From contig JBEIHC010000012.1 of NCBI GenBank assembly GCA_040381555.1, positions 1 to 44,268 on the forward strand: a stretch of 44,268 bases of DNA, read 5' to 3'. Under the pieces are notes generated by a model, which saw only the letters and a list, made by a program, of their open reading frames with translations, was not told where the DNA came from and made no database searches. Source of the stretch: CANHCC01 sp040381555. GTDB taxonomy: Bacteria; Bacteroidota; Bacteroidia; J057; RFSG01. Position numbers and translations under genes: made by a program. Positions 24,957-32,264 of the stretch are shown in pieces (position 1 is the first letter of the stretch; every line of letters begins with the position of its first letter).

Positions 24957-26546
24957 TTATCTTCTAAGCCAAGGTGTTGTTCTAACCATCCCATTGTTGT
25001 TTGTCGCTCGAATCCAATAAACCCCTGGGTTCCAATTTTCGGAATTAATAAGGATCTCCGAATGGTGAATATCAAATGAAGAGAAAACCAAAGCCCCAGT
25101 TGCTGAATAAACGGATACTTCCTTCATCCCTTCCAAACGAATAACAAAGTCAATACTACCAGGATTGGGGAAGATTTTGACCGGTAATTTTTCCAAATCA
25201 TCTGATTCTGACAATAAAAACAGACATTCCATTGCCTTTTGAGCATTTATGCGACCTGCACCAATTTGTCCGATTAAGGCCGAATTCAAAGCATCGATAT
25301 TATCACAAGAACTCTTCAAGCAAGATTCAATTGTATTGGCATCGAATCCTGGATTTTGAGAAAGCATCAAGCCACATAAACCAGCAACCATCGGGCAAGC
25401 CATTGAAGTACCACTTTGGAAACCATAATTAGCAGAAGTAGCAAGTGTACTCCAGATTGAATCCCCTGGAGCCATAACATCAATCATACTACCTCTTTGT
25501 GAAAAGGAAGAAACGATATCGCCCCGACTAATGGAACCGACACCAATTACTCCGGGCAGAGCAGAAGGGTAATTAGGAGTTGTATTCCCATCATTACCTG
25601 CAGCCGAAACCAGAATTCTGCCAGCTTCAACGGCAGCTTGAATTACATTGGTTAGGGTAGAATCCTGAGTAGCGCCCCCCCAAGACATACTGATTACTTT
25701 TGCGCCAGAAGCAACTGCATAATCAACCCCTTCATTACCATTATCAATAGCTAAAGGAATTAAAGAGCTATTAGAAGTTGCCTTTACTGGAATTATCCGA
25801 ACTCCATTCCCAATTGAGGCAATTCCCAAACCATTATTTGTGGCCGCCCCGGCGATTCCTGCACAATGGGTTCCATGAGTAAACAAGCCTAACAGCTGCC
25901 ATATACCTGAAGCCGGCGGACGAGCGTCATTGTCATTATCTGCTACATCAAAACCATTCACATCATCGACATAACCATTATTATCATCGTCTATACCGTT
26001 TCCGGCAATTTCCCCCGGGTTAGTCCAGATGATGGGAGAAAGATCTGGGTGATCAGTTTTAATAGCATCATCCACAATTGCCACAGGCGCCATAGAATTA
26101 CCTGTACCAATATCCCAAGCATCAAATGCATCGATTAAATCCAAATACCATTGCTGCCTGCTATCTACATCATTGGGAACTTGATTAGAGAAATATCGCT
26201 GAGCAGGCTCCACATACTGCATGCCTCCCATTGCTCTCAGTGCCTCACATACCTCGGAAGATGGAATCTGAGGATTAAATTGTATTCGATAAATTTTTTG
26301 CAGCTCTAAATTCGGAGTCTGAAAAGGTTTTACGATTTCACTTATTTCAAATGTCTTACAGATGGACTTCCATGCTGGTGGAAGGGAAACTAATTTGCTC
26401 TTGGAAAATTCCGGAATAGGATCAGCAATCGAACTGACCTTGAAATACACTCTACCAGGCACTTGGTGCATTTGAGCTAAAGCAAAACTGGGAATCAACA
26501 AAGCAACCACCAGTCCAAAGAAAAAGGAAGAAATACTGGAAATCAT
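24957..26546 (-). CDS. Subtilisin-like serine protease, T9SS cargo
   Basis: This 529-residue S8 family peptidase is secreted. A signal peptide (residues 1-24, ending FALA-Q) is followed by a propeptide-like region. The catalytic domain has Asp in VAIVDDAIKTDHPDL (near 157), His in THGTHCAGIAG (near 225) and Ser in GTSMACPMVAG (near 380). A Ca-binding-like acidic stretch (GNGIDDDNNGYVDDVNGFDV) lies between the first two. The last 75-80 residues (KIFPNPGS, then GVYWIRATNNNG) are a T9SS type A sorting domain that directs passage across the outer membrane. The Asp motif reads DDA where subtilases usually have DTG or DSG. It is followed by a 270-bp gap with no visible terminator, and faces a 1.1-kb gap with repeats. 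Confidence 0.93.
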   Translation of the reverse strand: MISSISSFFFGLVVALLIPSFALAQMHQVPGRVYFKVSSIADPIPEFSKSKLVSLPPAWKSICKTFEISEIVKPFQTPNLELQKIYRIQFNPQIPSSEVCEALRAMGGMQYVEPAQRYFSNQVPNDVDSRQQWYLDLIDAFDAWDIGTGNSMAPVAIVDDAIKTDHPDLSPIIWTNPGEIAGNGIDDDNNGYVDDVNGFDVADNDNDARPPASGIWQLLGLFTHGTHCAGIAGAATNNGLGIASIGNGVRIIPVKATSNSSLIPLAIDNGNEGVDYAVASGAKVISMSWGGATQDSTLTNVIQAAVEAGRILVSAAGNDGNTTPNYPSALPGVIGVGSISRGDIVSSFSQRGSMIDVMAPGDSIWSTLATSANYGFQSGTSMACPMVAGLCGLMLSQNPGFDANTIESCLKSSCDNIDALNSALIGQIGAGRINAQKAMECLFLLSESDDLEKLPVKIFPNPGSIDFVIRLEGMKEVSVYSATGALVFSSFDIHHSEILINSENWNPGVYWIRATNNNGMVRTTPWLRR

Positions 26547-26900
26547 ACTATATAGATGAAATAATACATGAATTTATACAATTTTTAATTAAGCGAGAAC
26601 CTTACCCCAAATTAAATTAAAAAGAAATTTTCGTTTTAGCTTACAAGATACTTAATGAAACTTATTATTCCCCAAGGACCGAACCTAAATAAACTAAACC
26701 ATGTGATATTTACAGAATGATCAATATCATATAAGACCTTGGTTTTAAGCGTTTCCATAGATTAAAAGATTGAATTTTAACTCAAACAACAATCGTTGAA
26801 TTAATAGGATAGCACCTAAATTTCTTACTACCTTATTATAAGCAATGAGCATTAAAAAATTGAGTTACAAAAAATGGATATCTTATGGGGGAACCGCCCT
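26547..26900. other. AT-rich intergenic stretch upstream of the subtilase
   Basis: No coding frame is convincing here. The one structured element I see is the inverted repeat TGATATT-N12-AATATCA (26704-26729), which could be an operator. No TAnnTTTG box was found near the subtilase start. Confidence 0.4.
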
Positions 26901-27380
26901 GGCAAGGGTACCTTGACTGTCGCAGGAAAGTAAATACAGGCAAGGGTACCTTGTCCTACTTTCTGAAACAAACCTTTTTTGGCAAGGGTACATTGACTGT
27001 CGCAGGAAAGTAAATACGGGCAAGGGTACCTTGTCCTACTTTCTGAAACAAACCTTTTTTGGCAAGGGTACCTTGACTGTCGCAGGAAAGTAAATACAGG
27101 CAAGGGTACCTTGTCCTACTTTCTGAAACAAACCTTTATTGGCAAGGGTACCTTAACTGTCGAAGGAAAGTAAATACAGGCAAGGGTACCTTGTCCTACT
27201 TTCTGAAACAAACCTTTTTTGGCAAGGGTACCTTGACTGTCGCAGGAAAGTAAATACGGGCAAGGGTACCTTGTCCTACTTTCTGAAACAAACCTTTATT
27301 GGCAAGGGTACCTTGACTGTCGAAGGAAAGTAAATACGGGCAAGGGTACCTTGTCCTACTTTCTGATACAGGCATTTATT
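26901..27380. repeat. Six tandem copies of an 80-bp noncoding repeat
   Basis: Six head-to-tail units start at 26901, 26981, 27061, 27141, 27221 and 27301; the last decays in its final 15 bases. Each unit carries CAAGGGTACCTTG twice, about 38 bp apart (5-bp arms around GTA). The second copy is flanked by GAAAGTA and TACTTTC, so each unit can fold into one larger stem. Variants are few and shared between copies (CGCAGG/CGAAGG, TACAGG/TACGGG, CCTTTTTT/CCTTTATT), as in recent amplification. The unit is not a multiple of three, and the frame through it shifts, so it is not coding. There are no variable spacers, so it is not CRISPR. Confidence 0.95.
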
Positions 27381-27616
27381 AGGTCAACAGGCTATGGATC
27401 TCTTAAAACCTCCTTCTAAATTAAAATCTACACAAATTGACCCCTATCATTTATGACCTGTCACAGATGTCCCTTTTCATACAATTCCTCTATTTTTTTT
27501 AGAAAAACACCCTGCTTTTGTTTTGGGCACAATCACTTACTTATCTATATTTCTTCATCCCCAATACATGCCTTTCCAACACCCCAAATCCTGCTGATAC
27601 ATCAAAACAGAATTCC

Positions 27617-27624
27617 TAACTTTG
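27617..27624 (+). promoter_or_regulatory. Putative -7 element of the OmpA gene
   Basis: TAACTTTG matches TAnnTTTG and ends 6 nt before the ATG at 27631. CTG occurs where TTG would be expected with a 20-bp spacer. If real, the transcript has almost no leader. Confidence 0.4.
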
Positions 27625-27630
27625 TAGTGA

Positions 27631-29964
27631 ATGAACAAAATTATTCTCGTAGCATTTACTCTGTATTCATTCCTCGGCGTCCTTCCCGGGCAAACAGATT
27701 CGCTTACTGTTTCCAAGTCCTATATAAGAAAATGGAGAGTTGGAGTACAGAGTGGCCCGATGCTCTATTTTGGGGATTTATCTGACCAATTCAAAACCAT
27801 TGCGCTTGCCAGACCAGGTATATCTGTTTTTGGGCAATATAACTTAAATGAACACCTTTCCTTTCGCCTGTCCTTTTTGCAAGGCTCTATCCAAGGGGAT
27901 GACCGTATGGGAGATTTGTCTGCCCCCAACTGGCGAAGGGGCCTTTCTTTCCGAACCAACATCACTGAAATATCCCTTACAGGCAGAATATACTTCTTAG
28001 AGGGACACAGGCAAATTAGACCTTACTTTTTAATTGGACTAGGAGTGTTCAAGTTTAATCCTAAAGCAGATTTGTTTCTGGGACCAGGTGAGGATTTAAA
28101 CAATCGATACGTATATGCTTCAGGAGGAAACATTCAAAACACCTCTGATAATAATATTGAGAAAGATGGGGTATATGAAACAAACTTATATGACTGGAAA
28201 ACAGAAGGGTTTGACAATTCATTTATTCGTTACCCCAGTCGTTATTCCAGAATACAAGCAACAGTGCCTTGGGGTCTGGGGATGAAGGTCAGCTTAAGTC
28301 CCTACTTAGACATGTCGTTTGAAGCAGGTATTCGATACTTATTTACAGATTACCTAGATGATGTGAGCAGCAGATACTCAAGTACCTCTCTTAATCAAGA
28401 AAACTTTCCGAACAATCCAGACCGACAAGCTTTAGCCGCTTATATTTCAAATCCTACTCAAAGAACTTTTGCATTTCGAGGTAATGAAATAAGCAAGGAT
28501 GTATATGCCTTTACCTCTATAGGATTAGAATATCGCTTTGGCAAAATAATAATCCCCAAAACGAGTATATGGAAAAGTTATGAACCTGACTTTCTGGATG
28601 ACTGGGCTTTTGGATTTTCAATAGGCTCTATGCTCATGCATGGCGACATGCGTGATCATCGGATTGCACCCAGTGTTCGAAATCAGGCCAAGCCGAATCG
28701 ATCAGATATTCAAGCAGGTGGATCGGTTTATGCAACACGACATTTAAGTTCCTACTTTGCCTTAAAAGGGGAGGTCATTACAGGGTCGATTGCGGGTACT
28801 CGTCAACCTGAATTTGCGACCAGCCCTGTGCTGGATGTAAGCTTAAGTCTATTGCTGGATATAACGAATACTTTTCCCCGATTTAAACCTTATGCCCGTA
28901 GAGTAAACTTTTACGCGCAAAGTGGCTTAGGTCGAAGTACAGTTATTGGTTCTGTTCGCCGAACCAGTGATGGATTAACCATTCGGTACACAGGTCCGGC
29001 AGTATTCACTAGTTTACCTCTTGGCGGAGGGATGAGAATTCACCTCAACCCGAATCTAGATTTAGACTTTAACTATACATATAGATTAGTAAACTCTGAC
29101 ATCTTAGATGCCACTCGTTCCGGATCGGATAGACCGATTCTCAACACAACGAAAGATGGATATTCCTGGCTCAATGTATCGCTAGCCTGGGTTTTACTCA
29201 AACCTTCAGAAAAGAAAGAGAAAGACCCCTTTAAGGGAATAAAGAAAAAGATGTTTCAAGAGCTTAATCAGGATACAGATCAGGATGGAATACCCGACAT
29301 TAGAGATCTTGACCCTAATACTTTACCAGGAATTCCTGTCAATCCTCAGGGAAAACCATTAGATCGAGACAAAGATGGAGTTCCTGATTTGTACGATTTG
29401 GATCCATTTACCCCAGTAGAATTGGCAGTTAATGAACAAGGAGTACCAAAAGATACTGACCAGGATGGAGTTCCGGATTATCGGGATTTGGAACCTGAAA
29501 GCTTGCCCGGTTTATTGGTTAATTTTAAAGGACAAAGTTTTGAACAGGACGATTCTGAGACCAATTCAATCTCTGAAATTGAGGCATTAAAACCCATGCT
29601 CAATACCTGGAATTTCCTGATGATTTATTACGACTTTGACAAATCCATTGTTAAGAATGAATATTATGAGTCCTTATCCCAACTCGCCTTATTAATGGAG
29701 AAAATTCCAGAATTAGGAATCAAGCTAATTGGTCATGCAGACATTCGGGGAAATCGTGAGTACAATTTAAAACTATCAGAGCGCAGAGCCAAAGCGGTAG
29801 TGGATGTGCTGGCCAACAACTATAGTATTTCCCCTGAACGGTGCATTCTGGTTGCGCAAGGAAAAGACAAACCCCATACACAGTATCTATCTCAAGAAGC
29901 TCAAGGCTCTAATCGTAGGGTTGAGATTCGACTTACCTATAGAGGAAAAGAAATTACCGAATAG
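27631..29964 (+). CDS. OmpA family protein with two barrel-like halves and TSP3 repeats
   Basis: This 777-residue outer-membrane protein has a signal peptide (residues 1-20), then two related barrel-like regions: WRVGVQSGPMLYFGDLSD opens the first (about residues 30-310) and WAFGFSIGSMLMHGDMRD the second (about 325-530). Next come thrombospondin type 3 Ca-binding repeats (DTDQDGIPDIRDLDP, RDKDGVPDLYDLDP, DTDQDGVPDYRDLEP; about 545-630). The C-terminal OmpA domain (about 655-777) has YYDFDKSIVKNEYYESL, LIGHADIRGNREYNLKLSER and GSNRRVEIRLTY, the peptidoglycan-binding pattern. It should tie the outer membrane to the cell wall. The duplication makes it longer than a normal OmpA. It lies downstream of the 80-bp repeat array and convergent with the next gene. 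Confidence 0.9.
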   Translation: MNKIILVAFTLYSFLGVLPGQTDSLTVSKSYIRKWRVGVQSGPMLYFGDLSDQFKTIALARPGISVFGQYNLNEHLSFRLSFLQGSIQGDDRMGDLSAPNWRRGLSFRTNITEISLTGRIYFLEGHRQIRPYFLIGLGVFKFNPKADLFLGPGEDLNNRYVYASGGNIQNTSDNNIEKDGVYETNLYDWKTEGFDNSFIRYPSRYSRIQATVPWGLGMKVSLSPYLDMSFEAGIRYLFTDYLDDVSSRYSSTSLNQENFPNNPDRQALAAYISNPTQRTFAFRGNEISKDVYAFTSIGLEYRFGKIIIPKTSIWKSYEPDFLDDWAFGFSIGSMLMHGDMRDHRIAPSVRNQAKPNRSDIQAGGSVYATRHLSSYFALKGEVITGSIAGTRQPEFATSPVLDVSLSLLLDITNTFPRFKPYARRVNFYAQSGLGRSTVIGSVRRTSDGLTIRYTGPAVFTSLPLGGGMRIHLNPNLDLDFNYTYRLVNSDILDATRSGSDRPILNTTKDGYSWLNVSLAWVLLKPSEKKEKDPFKGIKKKMFQELNQDTDQDGIPDIRDLDPNTLPGIPVNPQGKPLDRDKDGVPDLYDLDPFTPVELAVNEQGVPKDTDQDGVPDYRDLEPESLPGLLVNFKGQSFEQDDSETNSISEIEALKPMLNTWNFLMIYYDFDKSIVKNEYYESLSQLALLMEKIPELGIKLIGHADIRGNREYNLKLSERRAKAVVDVLANNYSISPERCILVAQGKDKPHTQYLSQEAQGSNRRVEIRLTYRGKEITE

Positions 29965-29969
29965 AATTT

Positions 29970-30530
29970 TTATAGAATATCCTCCCAAAGTCGAATCAAA
30001 AGAGCTGTGCTTACACCCATCAAAGCGCCCAACCAAAGTTGCCAATTGGAATGAGCTTTCAATCGAATCCTAGCCCACAAAACCAAAGGAAGCAAAAAAA
30101 CTAAGGATGCCATCCAAAAGGGAATCCACAGCACTGTGACTGCACATAGAGCATACACATGTAAGGAAAGTTTCTCCCACAGAGTAACAAAGAATGCAAC
30201 CGAATTCAGCAACAGTACCCAAATAATTCTCTCCGACAACCAAGGGTAACGATCACGAAACAAATACCATGTGAGCCCCAAACAGAAAATACTTATTCCA
30301 AATGGAATCATTCGATTTTCTCGGGGAATGGTAAAAACATCTTCCACCTGAGCCCATCTTAGATAAATCCCGGAAATCACCAAAGGAAGGATTGCAGCTA
30401 TACCCAAAACCTGCAGCATAATCAAGATATTAGGCCGCGGTATTTCAATTGGCAAAAAAACATACAATCCCTGTAAGATTGCAGGGTGTAGTATAACCGA
30501 AACTACTCTAGCAGGAATTTTATTGCTCAC
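29970..30530 (-). CDS. Membrane protein resembling PAP2 phosphatases
   Basis: This 186-residue protein has about five membrane segments (for example VLGIAAILPLVISGIYL, MIPFGISIFCLGLTWYLF, WVLLLNSVAFFVTLW, LWIPFWMASLVFLLPLVLWA). Short motifs recall the PAP2 phosphatase fold: EKLSLHV in place of PSGH, and ARIRLKAHSNWQLWLG in place of SRxxxGxHxxxD. The catalytic arginine-like and histidine positions may remain, but the final aspartate is replaced by glutamine, so activity is doubtful. It begins with GTG, overlapping the rpoN stop as GTGA, so it is translationally coupled to rpoN. Family assignment is by motif resemblance only. Confidence 0.7.
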   Translation of the reverse strand: MSNKIPARVVSVILHPAILQGLYVFLPIEIPRPNILIMLQVLGIAAILPLVISGIYLRWAQVEDVFTIPRENRMIPFGISIFCLGLTWYLFRDRYPWLSERIIWVLLLNSVAFFVTLWEKLSLHVYALCAVTVLWIPFWMASLVFLLPLVLWARIRLKAHSNWQLWLGALMGVSTALLIRLWEDIL

Positions 30531-32026
30531 AATTGCTTTCTGAGTCTTGCAACCGGAATCTCCATTTCCTGACGATACTTCACTACCGTCCTTCGGGCAA
30601 TTGGAAATCCTTCCTCGTTGAGTAATTCCTTCAGTTGCTCATCCGAAAGTGGATTGCGCTTATCTTCAGCCTCAATCATATTACTGAGTATTTTCTTAAT
30701 CTGCTTATTGGAAACTTCCTCCCCAGATTCCGTTGTAACGCCTTCTGAAAAGAAATATTTTAACGGATAAATCCCAAACTCAGTTTGTACAAATTTACTA
30801 TTCGCTACACGGCTAATTGTAGAAATATCCATTTGTACTTCATCCGCTACATCTTTCAAAATCATGGGCCTTAGAGTTCGGTCATCTCCCTCAGAAATAA
30901 AAAATGCCTTTTGCCTGGAAGCGATACTGACCATAGTCTTCAGCAGTGTTACCTGCCTTTGACGAACCGCATCAATAAACCATTGGGCATTATCAATTCT
31001 TGCCTTCATAAACTGAACCGCTTCTTTATATTCAGAAGATGCGTTTGTTTTTTTCTGCTTTTCAGCATACTCTTTTAGCATTTCCCGATATGACTTACTC
31101 ACTCTTAATTCAGGAGCATTCCGGCTGTTGAGTTTTATGTCAATCTCGCCCTGATTTACCATCAGCAGAAAATCAGGAACAATATAGGTTGTCTTATCCT
31201 GAGATTGAGATTCTCCCGGTTTAGGATTTAAACGCGAAATCAGTTGAATAACACTTTTGAGTTGAGATTCCGAAATATGGAGCCTTTTTGTAAGCTTATC
31301 GAAATGCCTTTTACTAAACTCATCAAAATGATCAGTCAGTATTTTTAAAGCGAGCTGAATTTCAGGAGTAGGTTCTTTCCGCCGTATTTGAACCATTAAA
31401 CATTCCCTTAAGTCCCGAGCCCCAACCCCTGCAGGCTCCATTCGTTGAATAGAATAAAGGACCTTTTCCAATAGATCCATACTCACTTCAATATTCCTCC
31501 GAAAAGCAAGGTCATCCTGAATCGCTTCTAAGCTTCGGGTAAGGTAACCATTATCATCCAAACTCCCGATTAAATGATGACCAACTTCCTGCTCTAGTTC
31601 ATCGAGATTCATCATTCCCAATTGAGCATCTAAACTATCCATTAAACTGGAAAGTTGGATAACTGGAGCTTCGTAACGCTCCTCATCATCCGAACTAAAA
31701 GGCAGTCTCCCTGTATTGTCATAAGAATCATCCGACCCAAAATACTCATCCAAATTCTCATCCGATCCTGAATTAGAGTCTTCATCCTTTCGCTGTTCAG
31801 ATTCATCCGCTGAACTCGTAGAGTTAGGATTTTCTCCAATCCCAGAATAAGACTCACTTGAAACTAGACTCTTATTTTCTTCTTCCTCTAATGCCGGATT
31901 TTCCTCCAATTCTTCCTTGATTCTCCTTTCCATATCTATAGTAGGAACCTGAAGAAGCTTAATAAATTGAATTTGTTGGGGAGATAGCTTTTGTAATAAT
32001 TTTTGATTGAGGCCCTGCTTCAGCAT
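30527..32026 (-). CDS. rpoN: RNA polymerase sigma-54 factor
   Basis: From the ATG at 32026 the protein has 499 residues and begins with LKQGLNQKLLQKLSPQQIQF, the glutamine-rich activator-contact region I. An acidic region II (residues about 45-130, rich in Ser, Asp and Glu) follows. The core-binding region (LDELEQEVGHHLIGSLDDNG) and the DNA-binding region come next. The last 25 residues contain the RpoN box ARRTVVKYRQEM, which reads the -24 promoter element. An in-frame ATG 27 codons upstream adds residues unlike any sigma-54, so I reject it. No bacterial enhancer-binding protein is in the window. The stop overlaps the start of the PAP2-like gene. Confidence 0.96.
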   Translation of the reverse strand: MLKQGLNQKLLQKLSPQQIQFIKLLQVPTIDMERRIKEELEENPALEEEENKSLVSSESYSGIGENPNSTSSADESEQRKDEDSNSGSDENLDEYFGSDDSYDNTGRLPFSSDDEERYEAPVIQLSSLMDSLDAQLGMMNLDELEQEVGHHLIGSLDDNGYLTRSLEAIQDDLAFRRNIEVSMDLLEKVLYSIQRMEPAGVGARDLRECLMVQIRRKEPTPEIQLALKILTDHFDEFSKRHFDKLTKRLHISESQLKSVIQLISRLNPKPGESQSQDKTTYIVPDFLLMVNQGEIDIKLNSRNAPELRVSKSYREMLKEYAEKQKKTNASSEYKEAVQFMKARIDNAQWFIDAVRQRQVTLLKTMVSIASRQKAFFISEGDDRTLRPMILKDVADEVQMDISTISRVANSKFVQTEFGIYPLKYFFSEGVTTESGEEVSNKQIKKILSNMIEAEDKRNPLSDEQLKELLNEEGFPIARRTVVKYRQEMEIPVARLRKQL

Positions 32027-32215
32027 ATTGGATAAGATAGATATTTGGTAACGATAAAACTCTGGTAAAATTACAGGGAAATATTCAATTGTCAGGATAA
32101 ACTCCAATGATTAACCCACCTAACTATTAAGCTGTGATTTTGACAAGTAATTGCCAGTGAAGGGTTATGAAAAAAATCGTAAAAATCTAAGACAAAACAT
32201 ATGCCTTATAAAAAA

Positions 32216-32244
32216 CAAAAGGGCGTCAAATAGACGCCCTTTTG
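32216..32244 (-). terminator. Terminator after the Asp-box protein gene
   Basis: CAAAAGGGCGTC pairs with GACGCCCTTTTG around a 5-nt loop, a perfect 12-bp stem. The minus-strand side ends in CCCTTTTGTTTTT. It lies about 20 nt past the stop. Confidence 0.85.
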
Positions 32245-32264
32245 CATGATCAAATAGAAAGATA

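Noticed and set aside
26852..27103. 83-residue minus-strand frame across the 80-bp repeats
   Set aside because: The unit length is not a multiple of three, so the frame changes from copy to copy and does not repeat as protein.
26901..27380. 80-bp repeats as a CRISPR array
   Set aside because: Repeats are contiguous with no unique spacers, unit length is too long, and no cas genes are nearby.
26901..27380. Sigma-54 promoters inside the repeats
   Set aside because: The GG and GC spacing of -24/-12 elements is not met by the GGCAAGGGTACCTTG motifs.
27453..27785. 110-residue plus-strand frame before OmpA
   Set aside because: It overlaps the OmpA signal peptide in another frame, has low-complexity character and no family resemblance.
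32027..32107. 27-residue N-terminal extension of sigma-54
   Set aside because: Sigma-54 region I begins at the internal Met (LKQGLNQKL); the extension has no family match.
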